From Gammaproteobacteria bacterium (GTDB taxonomy: Bacteria > Pseudomonadota > Gammaproteobacteria > Ga0077536), in contig JACQWY010000006.1 in the NCBI GenBank assembly GCA_016209015.1, positions 93,678 through 157,677 on the forward strand: a stretch of DNA of 64,000 nt. The letters run 5' to 3'. Below are positions 7,919 to 18,572 of the stretch, piece after piece. Under the pieces are notes generated by a model. The model worked only from the letters and a program-made list of their open reading frames with translations. It did no database searches and had not been told where the DNA came from. Numbering within the stretch: the stretch's first letter is position 1; every line of letters starts with the position of its first letter. A program made the position numbers and the translations under genes.

Positions 7919-9289
7919 TCATTCCACGCGCCATTTCGTACCGTCCGGCCCGTCCTGGATCTGCACGCCCATCGCGGCGAGCTCTCGACGGTAGCCGTCG
8001 GCAGCGTTCCAGTCTTTAGCCGCCCGCGCCGCATTGCGTGCCGCGATCAGCGCATCGATTCGTGCGACGTCGAGCGTCTGGCCGGGCACGGTGGAGAACC
8101 AGGCAGCCGGCGCGAGATCGAGGATACCGAGCTCGCGCGCGCCGCCGAGCAGTGCGGCCTTCGCGCGTCGGCGCGCTTCCTCGTCCGTCGCATTGTTGGC
8201 CTCGGTCACCGTCTGCATCAGGACGGAGATCGCGAGCGGCGTATTCAAATCGTCGTCCATCGCATTTTGGAACTCGGCGTCAGGCATCGGTTCCGCAACG
8301 ACGTCCGCGAGCTTCTCGAGCGCCCCGTACATGCGGTCGAGCTGCGCCTTCGCCTGCTGGACGAGATCGTCGCTCCAACTGATCGGCTCGCGGTAGCGTC
8401 CCTTGATGAGCGCGAGCCTGAGCGCCTCGCCAGGGAAGCGCGTCAGCAGGTTCTGGACGAGAAGCACGTTGCCCAGCGACTTCGACATCTTCTCGTCGCC
8501 GATTTCGACGAAGCCGTTGTGCACCCAGTAGCGGCAATACGTCGTCCCACCGTGCGCACAGGTCGACTGCGCAATCTCGTTCTCGTGATGCGGGAACTTC
8601 AGATCGTTGCCGCCGCCGTGAATGTCGATCGTCTCGCCGAGGTGGCGCTCGATCATGGCCGAGCACTCGATGTGCCAGCCGGGACGGCCCCTGCCCCACG
8701 GACTGTCCCAGCCCGGAAGCTCGGGCGGCGAAGGCTTCCACAGGACGAAGTCCGAAGGGTCACGCTTGAACGGCGCCACTTCGACACGCGCGCCGGCGAT
8801 CATCTCCTCCTGGCTGCGCCCCGACAGCCTGCCGTACTCCGCGAACGAGGGAACGTGGAACAGCACGTGACCTTCCGCCGGGTACGCGCAGCCTCGTGAG
8901 ATCAGCTTCTCGATCATCACGATGATCGTGTCGATGTGATCGGTGGCGCGCGGCTCGATGACCGGCGGCAGCACGCCGAGCGCCGCCATGTCGCGATGAT
9001 AGACCTCGGTGTAGCGCGCGGAGATTGTCGAGATCGGCACGCCCTGATCGATTGCGGCCTGATTGATCTTGTCGTCGACGTCCGTGATGTTGCGCGCGTA
9101 CACGACGTTCGCGTAGTGACGCTTCAGGACGCGGTAGAGGACGTCGTACACGACGGCGGCGCGCGCGTTACCGATGTGCGGCGGGTTGTAGACCGTCGGG
9201 CCGCAGGCATACATCGTCACCCGGTCCGGACTGCCGGGGACGAACGGTTCCTTGCGGCGGGTCAGCGAGTTGTGGAGCTGGAGAGGCAT
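7919..9289 (-). CDS. cysS: Cysteine--tRNA ligase
   Basis: A 456-residue class I synthetase that charges tRNA-Cys. Motifs in order are MYACGPTVYNPPHIGNARAA (zinc ligand Cys29 and HIGH-type HIGN at 38-41), the zinc-site region GWHIECSAM and HHENEIAQ, and the KMSKS loop EKMSKSLGN near residue 268. The C-terminal DALR-type helical domain is complete. A candidate -10 TAGAAT lies about 30 bases upstream on the same strand (9319-9324). sufE follows closely. Confidence 0.97.
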   Translation of the reverse strand: MPLQLHNSLTRRKEPFVPGSPDRVTMYACGPTVYNPPHIGNARAAVVYDVLYRVLKRHYANVVYARNITDVDDKINQAAIDQGVPISTISARYTEVYHRDMAALGVLPPVIEPRATDHIDTIIVMIEKLISRGCAYPAEGHVLFHVPSFAEYGRLSGRSQEEMIAGARVEVAPFKRDPSDFVLWKPSPPELPGWDSPWGRGRPGWHIECSAMIERHLGETIDIHGGGNDLKFPHHENEIAQSTCAHGGTTYCRYWVHNGFVEIGDEKMSKSLGNVLLVQNLLTRFPGEALRLALIKGRYREPISWSDDLVQQAKAQLDRMYGALEKLADVVAEPMPDAEFQNAMDDDLNTPLAISVLMQTVTEANNATDEEARRRAKAALLGGARELGILDLAPAAWFSTVPGQTLDVARIDALIAARNAARAAKDWNAADGYRRELAAMGVQIQDGPDGTKWRVE

Positions 9290-9318
9290 CGGTGGAATCT
9301 GTGTTCGGTCGCAGGCGC

Positions 9319-9324
9319 GATTCT
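9319..9324 (-). promoter_or_regulatory. Candidate -10 element TAGAAT for cysS-sufE
   Basis: Read on the minus strand, the hexamer TAGAAT sits 30 bases upstream of the cysS ATG. The same hexamer precedes trxB, folE2, moaA and moaC in this window, which suggests it is the local -10 style. No clear -35 was found. Confidence 0.4.
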
Positions 9325-9374
9325 AACGCGAATCCGCGCGCGCCGGGCGCGTGACGCCGGCGCGGTCCGTCGGA

Positions 9375-9917
9375 TCAACGCCAGAGCATGCGCGAGAGAA
9401 TGCCGTCTCTATCGATGAACTGATGCTTGAGCGCGGCGCCGGCGTGACCCGCGGCTAACACGGCCGTGCCGTAGGCGCACCATTCGTGCACCTCGGTTGC
9501 GAGGTCGCGCACGAAGTCGGAGACGACGAAGAACGCGGGGATCGAGAACAGACCGAACATCGGCACGGGCTTCGCTTCGGCGGTCGTGATGATGTAGCCC
9601 GTGACCGGCAAGACGAACATCATGAGATACAGCAGATGGTGCGCGCCATTCGCCGCGCCTCGCTGCAGCCGGCTCATGGTGGCGGGCAGCGGCGGCGAGG
9701 GCGACACCGCTTTCCAACCGATGAAGAGCCCCGCGCAGACGAGGACGATCAAGCCGAGCGATTTGTGCCAGTCGCGGGTCTCGTAGTAACCGGCGTCGTA
9801 GTAGCCGAGCTCGACCATGTAGGCGCCGAGCGCCACGAGTCCGAGGGTGAGTAGCGCGATCGTCCAGTGCAGCAGTTTGCTGACGAGACCGTAGCTGTCC
9901 GAGCCGTTCTTCAGCAT
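9375..9917 (-). CDS. Cytochrome b561 family protein
   Basis: A 180-residue di-haem inner-membrane protein of the CybB/YodB type. Four hydrophobic helices are visible (LLHWTIALLTLGLVALGAYM, LGLIVLVCAGLFIGWKAV, HHLLYLMMFVLPVTGYIITT, WCAYGTAVLAAGHAGAALKH). They carry the expected histidines: HW in helix 1, HK before helix 2, HH before helix 3, and HEW with GHAGAALKHQF in helix 4. Family members pass electrons from quinol, in some cases to superoxide. It is downstream of ahcY on the same strand but separated by a strong hairpin, so cotranscription is uncertain. Confidence 0.9.
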   Translation of the reverse strand: MLKNGSDSYGLVSKLLHWTIALLTLGLVALGAYMVELGYYDAGYYETRDWHKSLGLIVLVCAGLFIGWKAVSPSPPLPATMSRLQRGAANGAHHLLYLMMFVLPVTGYIITTAEAKPVPMFGLFSIPAFFVVSDFVRDLATEVHEWCAYGTAVLAAGHAGAALKHQFIDRDGILSRMLWR

Positions 9918-9939
9918 GCATCCCCCGCACCCGGGAAGC

Positions 9940-9967
9940 GGGCCGGCATCGTCGTCGATGCCGGCCC
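9940..9967 (-). terminator. Strong hairpin between ahcY and the cytochrome b561 gene
   Basis: A perfect 12-bp stem (GGGCCGGCATCG paired with CGATGCCGGCCC) with a 4-base loop lies just after the ahcY stop codon. There is no T-run on the minus strand, so it may be a weak terminator or an mRNA-stabilising hairpin rather than a classical intrinsic terminator. Confidence 0.55.
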
Positions 9968-9975
9968 GAGTGTCG

Positions 9976-11454
9976 TCAATAACGATAGTGATCCGACTTG
10001 TAGGGCCCGGCCACCGGCACGCCGAGGTACTTCGCCTGCTGGCGGGACAGCACGTCGAGTTGCACGCCGAGCTTGGCGAGGTGCAGGCGAGCCACCTTCT
10101 CGTCGAGCGTCTTCGGCAGCGTGTAGACGCCGGTCGGATAGTTCTCTGAGCGCAGGAAGAACTCGATCTGGGCGAGCGTCTGGTTCGTGAAGCTGTTCGA
10201 CATCACGAAGCTCGGGTGACCCGTCGCGCAGCCGAGGTTCACGAGACGGCCTTCGGCGAGCAGGATGATGCTCTTGCCGCCGGGGAACTGCACGCGATGG
10301 ACCTGCGGCTTGACCTCGAACCACTTGTGCTTGCGGATCTTCTCGACCTGAATCTCGCTGTCGAAGTGGCCGATGTTGCAGACGATCGCGAGGTCCTTCA
10401 TCTGGCGCATGTGACGCTCGGTGATGACATCGCAGCAGCCCGTCGTGGTGACGAAGATGTCGCCGATCTTGCACGCCTCGTCCATCGTCATGACCTGATA
10501 ACCTTCCATCGCGGCCTGCAGCGCGCAGATGGGATCGATCTCGGTGACGATGACGCGCGCGCCCTGACCCTTCAGCGACTGGCACGAACCCTTGCCGACG
10601 TCGCCGTAACCCGCGACGACCGCGACCTTGCCGGAGAGCATCACGTCCGTCGCCCGGTTGATCGCATCGACGAGCGAATGGCGGCAGCCGTAGAGGTTGT
10701 CGAACTTCGACTTCGTCACCGAGTCGTTGACGTTCATCGCCGGGAACAGCAGCTCGCCGCGCTCGTGCATCTGATAGAGACGATGCACGCCCGTCGTCGT
10801 CTCCTCGGTCACGCCGCGGATGCTCGGCGCGATGCGCTGGAATCGCTTCGGATCACGCGCGATGGACTTCTTGAGCTGATTGAACAGGCACTTCTCTTCC
10901 GGATTCGTCGGCTTCGAGAGGAGCGAAAGATCCTGCTCGGCCTTGTAGCCGAGGTGCACGAACAGCGTCGCGTCGCCGCCGTCGTCGAGAATCATGTTCG
11001 GGCCCTTACCGTTGCCCCAGTCGAGGATGCGATCGGTGTAGTCCCAATACTCCTCGAGCGTCTCGCCCTTGTAGGCGAAGACCGGCGTGCCGGCCTTGGC
11101 GATCGCGGCGGCTGCGTGGTCCTGGGTCGAGAAGATGTTGCAGCTCGCCCAGCGCACTTTCGCGCCGAGGTACTGCAGGGTCTCGATCAGCACCGCCGTC
11201 TGAATCGTCATGTGCAGAGAACCGGTGATGCGTGCGCCCTTCAGCGGCTTCACTTTGCCGAACTCCTGGCGCATCGCCATGAGGCCCGGCATCTCCTGCT
11301 CGGCGAGCTCGATCTCGGTGCGGCCGAATGCCGCGAGCCCGATGTCCTTGACCACGTAATCCGGGGCGCTCGTCCGGCCCGCGCCGCGCGAACCCGCCTT
11401 TTGAACGGCCTGGCCCTTGCCCTCGCCGTTCGCTCCCGACGAACCTCTACTCAT
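9976..11454 (-). CDS. ahcY: Adenosylhomocysteinase (S-adenosyl-L-homocysteine hydrolase)
   Basis: A 492-residue enzyme that splits S-adenosylhomocysteine to adenosine and homocysteine with bound NAD+. Visible signatures are [16 protein letters not shown], the NAD-binding [28 protein letters not shown], and the C-terminal KSDHYRY that closes the neighbouring subunit's cofactor pocket. The first 28 residues ([14 protein letters not shown]...) form an unusual basic, low-complexity extension; a shorter start cannot be excluded. It lies about 100 bases downstream of metK, so SAM synthesis and SAH removal form one methyl-cycle unit. Confidence 0.97.
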   Translation of the reverse strand: MSRGSSGANGEGKGQAVQKAGSRGAGRTSAPDYVVKDIGLAAFGRTEIELAEQEMPGLMAMRQEFGKVKPLKGARITGSLHMTIQTAVLIETLQYLGAKVRWASCNIFSTQDHAAAAIAKAGTPVFAYKGETLEEYWDYTDRILDWGNGKGPNMILDDGGDATLFVHLGYKAEQDLSLLSKPTNPEEKCLFNQLKKSIARDPKRFQRIAPSIRGVTEETTTGVHRLYQMHERGELLFPAMNVNDSVTKSKFDNLYGCRHSLVDAINRATDVMLSGKVAVVAGYGDVGKGSCQSLKGQGARVIVTEIDPICALQAAMEGYQVMTMDEACKIGDIFVTTTGCCDVITERHMRQMKDLAIVCNIGHFDSEIQVEKIRKHKWFEVKPQVHRVQFPGGKSIILLAEGRLVNLGCATGHPSFVMSNSFTNQTLAQIEFFLRSENYPTGVYTLPKTLDEKVARLHLAKLGVQLDVLSRQQAKYLGVPVAGPYKSDHYRY

Positions 11455-11507
11455 GATGCTGTTCCTCTATTCGATTGCTGGTTGCGGCCGCGCTGGTCGC
11501 CGTGAAC

Positions 11508-11539
11508 GCGCACGATGGAAGCCGGCTTCCACCGTGCGC
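11508..11539 (-). other. Intercistronic hairpin between metK and ahcY
   Basis: A 14-bp inverted repeat with a single mismatch that becomes a G-T pair encloses the loop CCGG. It lies in the roughly 95-base metK-ahcY gap and has no following T-run. It does not resemble the SAH riboswitch consensus I know. It could be an attenuator or an mRNA stability element. Confidence 0.5.
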
Positions 11540-11550
11540 CGGCGTCGCGA

Positions 11551-12741
11551 TCAGCCGATCGCGGACTTGAGCTTGTCGACCAGATCCGTCTTCTCCCAGG
11601 AGAAGCCGCCGTCCGCGTCGGCCTTGCGGCCGAAATGACCATAGGCCGCGGTACGGGCGTAGATCGGCCGGTTCAGGGCCAGATGTGTACGAATGCCGCG
11701 CGGAGTCAGATCCATCACCGTTTCGAGCGCGCGTTCGAGCGTGCTCGCCTCGACCTTGCCCGTGCCGTGCAGATCGACGTAGAGCGACAGCGGCTTCGCG
11801 ACGCCGATCGCATAAGCGAGCTGAATCGTGCAGCGCTCGGCGAGGCCCGCCGCCACGACGTTCTTCGCGAGGTAACGCGAGGCATATGCCGCGGAACGGT
11901 CGACCTTCGAGGGATCCTTGCCGGAGAACGCGCCGCCACCATGGGGTGCGGCGCCGCCGTAGGTGTCGACGATGATCTTGCGACCGGTCAGGCCGCAGTC
12001 ACCGTCCGGGCCGCCGATGACGAAGGCACCGGTCGGGTTGATGTGCCAGACGGTCTCCTTGGAGATCCAGCCGTTCGGCAGCGCTTCCTTGACGTAGGGT
12101 TCCACGAGCGCACGCACGTCCGCCGAGCTCAGCGCCGGGTCGAGATGCTGCGTCGAGACGACGATCTGCGTGGCGGCCACCGGCTTGCCGTTCTCGTAAC
12201 GGACCGTGACCTGGCTCTTGGCGTCCGGTCCGAGCTGCGGCGCCCTGCCCGACTTACGGGCGGCGGCCATGAGCGCGAGAATCTTGTGGGAGTAATACAG
12301 TGGGGCGGGCATGAGGTCTTCGGTCTCGTTGCAGGCGTAACCGAACATGATGCCCTGGTCGCCCGCGCCCTCGTCCTTGTTCGAGCCCGCATCGACGCCC
12401 TGTGCGATGTCGGCGGACTGCGCGTGCAGCAGCACTTCGATCTTCGCGCGATCCCAGTGGAAACCGTCCTGCTCGTAACCGATGTCCTTGATCGCCAGAC
12501 GCGCGAGGTGGGCGACGAGATCGGCAGTGACGGTGTTCGGGCCGCGCGTCTCGCCGGCGATCACCACGCGATTCGTGGTCGCGAGCGTTTCACAAGCGAC
12601 GCGCACCTGGGTCGTATCCATGCCGCACTTCGCGGCTTCCCGGAAATAGGCATCGACGACTTCGTCCGAGATGCGGTCGCAGACCTTGTCAGGATGACCT
12701 TCGGAAACCGATTCGCTGGTAAACAGATATGATGAACGCAC
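11551..12741 (-). CDS. metK: S-adenosylmethionine synthase
   Basis: A 396-residue enzyme making SAM from methionine and ATP. Signatures seen: [20 protein letters not shown] at the N-terminus, [13 protein letters not shown] in the middle, and [19 protein letters not shown] toward the C-terminus. The GTG start is preceded by AGAGGAGAG at good spacing, which decides the start. It heads a likely metK-ahcY operon. Length and motifs are normal. Confidence 0.97.
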   Translation of the reverse strand: MRSSYLFTSESVSEGHPDKVCDRISDEVVDAYFREAAKCGMDTTQVRVACETLATTNRVVIAGETRGPNTVTADLVAHLARLAIKDIGYEQDGFHWDRAKIEVLLHAQSADIAQGVDAGSNKDEGAGDQGIMFGYACNETEDLMPAPLYYSHKILALMAAARKSGRAPQLGPDAKSQVTVRYENGKPVAATQIVVSTQHLDPALSSADVRALVEPYVKEALPNGWISKETVWHINPTGAFVIGGPDGDCGLTGRKIIVDTYGGAAPHGGGAFSGKDPSKVDRSAAYASRYLAKNVVAAGLAERCTIQLAYAIGVAKPLSLYVDLHGTGKVEASTLERALETVMDLTPRGIRTHLALNRPIYARTAAYGHFGRKADADGGFSWEKTDLVDKLKSAIG

Positions 12742-12884
12742 TCAGCCTCTCCTCTTTTGGGAATGCACGCAGCCCGCCGGGGCGGGCCGAAAGGGCCGTC
12801 ATTATGGCCCAAATCGTCGAATATTGCGCCCCGCAGCACGGGCGCGATGCGGGCCGGGTTCTCAGGCCCGGACGCCTCCTCCGC

Positions 12885-13676
12885 TCAGCGGAAATGGACC
12901 TCGACCGCGCCCACGCCCGCGAGCTCGCAGCGCACGTGGTCGCCGGATTTCACGGGCTGCAGCGGCACGAGCGAACCGGACAGGATCACTTCGCCGGCGC
13001 CGAGCGCCGCGCCGAACTGCCCCATCGCATTCGCGAGCCAGGCCGTCGAGACGAGCGGCGAGCCGAGCGCCATGGCCGCATGGCCGCGCGCATTCTCGCT
13101 GCCGTTGAGATGCATCACGAGACCGGTCTTCTCGAAGTCGAAACCGTCCGGCGGGACCTCGTCCGTGCCGACCACGAAGAACCCCGAGGAGGCGTTGTCG
13201 GCGACGGTGTCCTGAATCCGGATCTTCCAGTCTCGGATGCGCGAGTCGACGATCTCGATCGCGACGCGGACACCGCGAATCGCCGCGAGGACGTCGGCGG
13301 GCGTCACGCCCGGACCACGCAGCTCGCGGCCGAGCACGAGCGCGATCTCGCCCTCGGCACGCGCCTGGATCGCCTGCTCGCCGAGCACGAGCGTACCGCC
13401 GGGCGGAATCTGCATGGTATCGGTGAGGAACCCGAAGTCCGGCTGATCGACGTTCAGCATGCGCTGCACCGGTTCGCTGGTCACACCGATCTTCTTGCCG
13501 ATGACGCGTTCGCCGCGCGCGAGCCGGTGCGCGAGGATGCACTCGGAGATCCGGTAGGCGTCCTCGATCGTGAGGTCGGGTTCGAGGTCGGTGAGCGGTG
13601 CGACGACGCTGCGCGTCACGAGCGCCTGGAACAGCGCATCGCCGTGCGCTTTCAGATGGTCCGGCGATTTGCTCAT
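12885..13676 (-). CDS. 2-keto-4-pentenoate hydratase family protein (MhpD/XylJ type)
   Basis: A 263-residue enzyme of the fumarylacetoacetase-like 2-oxopent-4-enoate hydratase family, which adds water to 2-hydroxypentadienoate in meta-cleavage pathways. Visible blocks are GERVIGKKIGVTSEPVQRML, RAEGEIALVLGREL (metal-binding acidic residues), VRVAIEIVDSRIRDWKIRI and DNASSGFFVVG. The ATG overlaps the stop of the upstream quinone reductase (ATGA). No ring-cleavage dioxygenase or aldolase is nearby, so the natural substrate may not be aromatic-derived; oxaloacetate decarboxylase and related activities occur in the superfamily. Confidence 0.88.
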   Translation of the reverse strand: MSKSPDHLKAHGDALFQALVTRSVVAPLTDLEPDLTIEDAYRISECILAHRLARGERVIGKKIGVTSEPVQRMLNVDQPDFGFLTDTMQIPPGGTLVLGEQAIQARAEGEIALVLGRELRGPGVTPADVLAAIRGVRVAIEIVDSRIRDWKIRIQDTVADNASSGFFVVGTDEVPPDGFDFEKTGLVMHLNGSENARGHAAMALGSPLVSTAWLANAMGQFGAALGAGEVILSGSLVPLQPVKSGDHVRCELAGVGAVEVHFR

Positions 13677-14671
13677 GGGATCGACAGCACGATCTTGCCC
13701 ATGTGCCGCGAAGACTCCATGAGCGTGTGTGCGGCCGCCGCCTGGGCCAGCGGAAACACCTGATACACAGGCACCTTCAGCTTGCCCGCCGCGACGAGTG
13801 GCCAGACCTCGGACTCGACGCTGCGGGCGATCGCGGCCTTCTGCGCGACGGACTGCGGACGGAGCGTCGAGCCCGTGATCGTCAGGCGCTTGCCGAGCAC
13901 GTGACCGAAGTTCACCTCGGCTTTCGCGCCGAGCAGGAAGGCGATCATGGAATAGCGCCCGTCCGGTGCGAGCGCGCGGAGATTCTTCTCGACGTAGGGT
14001 CCGGCGACCATGTCGAGCACGACGTCGACGCCGCGCTTCGCCGTGATCTTCTGGACGGCCTCGAGCCAGTCCTCCGCGCGGTAGTCGATCACGTGATGCG
14101 CGCCGAGCTTCAGACAGAACGCGCGCTTCTCCGGGCTGCCGACGGTCGTGATGACGGTCGCGCCCCGCGCCACGGCGAGCTGGATCGCCGTGCTGCCGAT
14201 GCCGCTCGAGCCGCCGTGAATGAGCACGGTCTCGCCGCTGGCGAGTGCGGCGCGCGTGAAGAGGTTGTACTGCACGGTGAACGCCGTCTCGGGCAGCGCC
14301 GCGGCCTCGGTCGCGGACAGCCCCGCCGGCCACGGCAGGCAGTGCGATTCGTGGGCCCGGCAGTACGGCGCATAGCCGCCGCCGTGCGTGAGTGCGACGA
14401 CCTCGTCACCGACCTCGTAACGGCTGCAGCCCGCGCCGAGCGCGACGATTTCGCCCGCAATCTCGAGGCCGGGCAGCGGGCTCGCATCCGGCGGGACGGG
14501 ATAGAGCCCGGCGCGCTGCAGGCAGTCGGGCCGGTTCACGCCGGCAGCGTGCACCGCGACGAGCACTTCGCCCGGGCCGGGCACGGGGACCGGACACTCG
14601 GAGAGCACGAGCACTTCGGGGCCGCCGGGCGCGGTGATCGCGACGGCTGACATGGAGGTCGGTAAAGACAT
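13673..14671 (-). CDS. NAD(P)H quinone oxidoreductase, zinc-independent MDR family (PIG3-like)
   Basis: A 332-residue medium-chain reductase. The N-terminal catalytic domain has AAGVNRPDCLQRAGLYPVPP, and the cofactor domain has ETVLIHGGSSGIGSTAIQLA (Rossmann dinucleotide motif) and HVIDYRAEDW. No zinc-ligand set is present, as in quinone oxidoreductases. It probably reduces quinones or enals with NADPH. A second in-frame ATG (MSAVA) at 14653 is possible. A promoter (TTGATC, 16 bp, TATACT) lies about 45 bases upstream. The downstream hydratase is translationally coupled. Confidence 0.92.
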   Translation of the reverse strand: MSLPTSMSAVAITAPGGPEVLVLSECPVPVPGPGEVLVAVHAAGVNRPDCLQRAGLYPVPPDASPLPGLEIAGEIVALGAGCSRYEVGDEVVALTHGGGYAPYCRAHESHCLPWPAGLSATEAAALPETAFTVQYNLFTRAALASGETVLIHGGSSGIGSTAIQLAVARGATVITTVGSPEKRAFCLKLGAHHVIDYRAEDWLEAVQKITAKRGVDVVLDMVAGPYVEKNLRALAPDGRYSMIAFLLGAKAEVNFGHVLGKRLTITGSTLRPQSVAQKAAIARSVESEVWPLVAAGKLKVPVYQVFPLAQAAAAHTLMESSRHMGKIVLSIP

Positions 14672-14719
14672 GATTTCCTGCTCGGAACGGGGCCGCCCCG
14701 CGGGCTGGCACGAGGCGGC

Positions 14720-15800
<1,081 letters not shown>

Positions 15801-15905
15801 ACGGGCGAGCGCGGCGATCGCGAGGCCGGCGAATCTCTATAGGATGTGCCGACGCAGGAGGCGCATCGATCGCGTCTTCGAAGTCAGGGTGCCTGCGCCG
15901 CGCGA

Positions 15906-16553
15906 CTACTGCTGCGTCTGCTGCGTGATCTGCTGATAGCGCTGCGCGAGCGCGGCATACACGCGTTCGCGATAGCCGGGGGCCTCACTGTCGAGCGCGG
16001 CGAGGATCTCGACGAGATGCTCGTTGTCCTCGCGCCCGGCCCAGGTCTTCACGTAAGTGCCGTCCTTGTAGCCGTAATCCTGGCGGAAGACGTTCAGCAC
16101 GTTCTTCCCGACGTAGGCGCGATAGAGATCCTCGAAGCCGCGGTCCAGCGCCGCGAGCAGTGTCGGGATCGCGCCGACCAGGAAGCGCCGTTCGAGCGCG
16201 GCGACGGCCAGCGCTTCGACGTCCGCGAGAAAACCCCGGCTCGGCATCGGCGCGAGCCATTCGCCGGCGATGCGGGCCGCGGCAGCCTCGAAATCGCGGA
16301 CGGCATCGATGCGCATGCTGAGGCCGAAGTGCCAGATGTCGACGATCTCGAGCACTGCCTGTTCGCGATCGCCGCTCGTCTTCTTCCACCACTTCCAGCC
16401 GCCGTAGTGATCCATGAGCTCGGCGCATTCGATCCACACCGCGCGATACCATGCGCGGCCGCGTTCTATCCAGTCGCGGTCGACCCGCGCGTTCATCTCG
16501 TCCTGCATCGCGAGCATGACCGCGATTTTCGCGGCGAGGGTCGAAGCATTCAT
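15906..16553 (-). CDS. Dimeric all-alpha dUTP diphosphatase
   Basis: A 215-residue protein with the metal-binding pattern of all-alpha dUTPases: ECAELMDHYGGWKWWKK (ExxE helix), then a downstream ExxD-type helix in QAVLEIVDIWHF. These enzymes hydrolyse dUTP to dUMP and keep uracil out of DNA. The family is MazG-related and unlike the trimeric Dut of E. coli; it is common in phages, Campylobacter and trypanosomatids and occurs in some Gammaproteobacteria. No trimeric dut is in this window. The downstream neighbour on the same strand is the YoaA helicase (stop at 16622), an apparent head-to-tail pair. Confidence 0.82.
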   Translation of the reverse strand: MNASTLAAKIAVMLAMQDEMNARVDRDWIERGRAWYRAVWIECAELMDHYGGWKWWKKTSGDREQAVLEIVDIWHFGLSMRIDAVRDFEAAAARIAGEWLAPMPSRGFLADVEALAVAALERRFLVGAIPTLLAALDRGFEDLYRAYVGKNVLNVFRQDYGYKDGTYVKTWAGREDNEHLVEILAALDSEAPGYRERVYAALAQRYQQITQQTQQ

Positions 16554-16621
16554 CCCGGGGCTCCCGTGAGTCAGGCGCGGCGGACGCCGCAGGCCGGCAT
16601 CTTAGCGGCGCGGAACGCGTT

Positions 16622-18535
16622 TTACGACGCCGTGAGCGCGGCGTCGAAGAACGCGGCCACCGCAGCGAGATCCGAGGTCACGGGCATCGCCGGCAGCGAA
16701 CGCAGGAAGACCTTGCCGTAGCCGCGCGTGGTGAGGCGCGGATCGCAGAGCACGAGCACGCCGCGATCCGTGACGTCGCGGATCAGCCGGCCGGCGCCCT
16801 GCTTCAGCGTGATGACCGCCTGCGGCACCTGGTATTCGTTGAATGCATTGCCGCCCTCCTGCTGCAAGGCCTTCACCCGGGCGCTCGTGATCGGATCATC
16901 GGGCGGCGCGAACGGCAGCTTGTCGATGATGACGCAGGACAGCGCCTCGCCGCGCACGTCGACGCCTTCCCAGAACGTCGAGGTGCCGAGCAGGACGGCG
17001 TTGCCGAGGTGCGTGAACTCGCGCAGCAGCGTCGCGCGCGGCGCGGCGCCCTGCACGAGCACCGGGAATTCGAGCGAGCTCGCGAGACGTTCCGCGCAGC
17101 TCTCCAGCGCGCGATAGCTCGTGAACAATACGAACGTCCGCCCGCCGGACAGCGCCGTGACGCGCTCGACGAGACCGCTCACGGCGTCGGCATAGTTCGG
17201 CGAATTCGGCTCGCAGCCGAGCTTCGGCAGATACAGCAGCGCCTGTCGCGCATAGTCGAACGGACTCTCCCACAGCGCCTCGCGCACGCCGGCGAGCCCG
17301 AGCTGACGCTCGAAGTGCGCGAAGCTGCCGCCGACCGAGAGCGTCGCCGAAGTGAAGATCCAGGCCGCGGCGTAATGTGCGGTGCGGGCCTGGAAATGCT
17401 CGGCGATGGACAGCGGCGTGACATGCAGCACGTAGCCGCGGCTCGTCACTTCCCCCCACCGCACCCAGCTCTCGTCGTCACCGCGATAGATCGCCAGACG
17501 CACCGCGACGTCGACCGCACGCTTGGCACAGCTCTCGAGCTCCGCGCCGCGCTCGGCGGCGAGCTCGAGCTGTTCGTTCAATGCCGCGAGCGCGCTGCCG
17601 AGCCCGGTGAGCGCGGGCACGACGGCCGGCGCGCGGCGCAGTTGCGCCTCGTCGTAACGGCCGACCGCGGGCCCGAGGCTCGCGGCGAGCGCACGGGCGG
17701 CGACTTCGAGATTCATCACCGCCTCGCGCAGTGCCGGCATGTCGGGCGCCTCGCGCTCCTGGGCCGTTCGCGTGTCGCGCGCCAGATCGCGCAATTGCCG
17801 ACTCGAGAGCGCATGGCCGAAGAAGTTCGACGCGATGTCCGGCAATTGGTGAGATTCGTCGAGGACGATCGCCTGGGCCGTCGGCAGCAGTTCGCCGAAG
17901 CCCTCCTCGCGCAGCGCGAGATCCGCGAACAGGAGGTGATGGTTCACGACGACGAGATCCGCAGCGACGGCCTGACGCCGGGCGCGGACGACGAAACAGC
18001 GCTCGTAGTCGTTGCACGCCTGACCGAGACAGTTCTCCGGCGTCGAGGTCGCGAACGGCCAGACCGGCGAGTCCTCGGGTATGCCGGGCGCTTCGCCGAT
18101 GTCGCCCGATTCCGAACGCGCCACCCAGGCGTCGATTGCGGCGAGTTGCGCCGCGGCCCGCGTGTCGAGCTGGGGATCGCCGGCGGCGCGCGCGAGACGA
18201 TAGCGGCAGACGTAGTTCGCGCGGCCCTTGAGCAGCGCGACGTCGGCGAAGCTGGCGAGCGCCTCGAGCACGACGGGCAGGTCGCGGTGGAAGAGCTGAT
18301 CCTGGAGCGTCTTCGTCGCGGTCGAGACGATCGTCTTCAAACCGGATTCGAGCAGCGGCACGAGATAGGCGAACGTCTTGCCGGTGCCGGTGCCCGCTTC
18401 ACACACGAGCTTCTCGCCGGACTCCAGAACCTCGGCGATGAGATCGGCCATCTCGCCCTGCTGGTCCCGCGGCACGAATCCCGGGACTTTGCGGGCGAAC
18501 GGCCCGTCAGCACCGAGCAGGGCCGAGGGCTTCAT
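16622..18535 (-). CDS. yoaA: ATP-dependent DNA helicase, DinG/YoaA family (XPD-like, Fe-S)
   Basis: A 637-residue superfamily 2 helicase. Visible are Walker A CEAGTGTGKTFAYLVPLL, a four-cysteine Fe-S domain (Cys in NYVCRYRL, then NCLGQACNDYERCF), the DEAH box as LDESHQLPD and the C-terminal motif QGAGRLIRDVTDRG. It is expected to unwind 5'-overhang and branched DNA in repair; in E. coli YoaA works with the polymerase clamp-loader protein HolC. The ATG at 18535 was chosen because it gives the expected N-terminus. The frame stays open upstream but over the neighbouring gene. Confidence 0.92.
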   Translation of the reverse strand: MKPSALLGADGPFARKVPGFVPRDQQGEMADLIAEVLESGEKLVCEAGTGTGKTFAYLVPLLESGLKTIVSTATKTLQDQLFHRDLPVVLEALASFADVALLKGRANYVCRYRLARAAGDPQLDTRAAAQLAAIDAWVARSESGDIGEAPGIPEDSPVWPFATSTPENCLGQACNDYERCFVVRARRQAVAADLVVVNHHLLFADLALREEGFGELLPTAQAIVLDESHQLPDIASNFFGHALSSRQLRDLARDTRTAQEREAPDMPALREAVMNLEVAARALAASLGPAVGRYDEAQLRRAPAVVPALTGLGSALAALNEQLELAAERGAELESCAKRAVDVAVRLAIYRGDDESWVRWGEVTSRGYVLHVTPLSIAEHFQARTAHYAAAWIFTSATLSVGGSFAHFERQLGLAGVREALWESPFDYARQALLYLPKLGCEPNSPNYADAVSGLVERVTALSGGRTFVLFTSYRALESCAERLASSLEFPVLVQGAAPRATLLREFTHLGNAVLLGTSTFWEGVDVRGEALSCVIIDKLPFAPPDDPITSARVKALQQEGGNAFNEYQVPQAVITLKQGAGRLIRDVTDRGVLVLCDPRLTTRGYGKVFLRSLPAMPVTSDLAAVAAFFDAALTAS

Positions 18536-18572
18536 GGCAGCGGAGCGGGTTGGGCTCCCGGCGGACGGGGGA

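Noticed and set aside
11455..11550. Possible SAH riboswitch upstream of ahcY
   Set aside because: A hairpin is present, but the conserved SAH aptamer core could not be found and the gap is short. Kept only as an unassigned hairpin.
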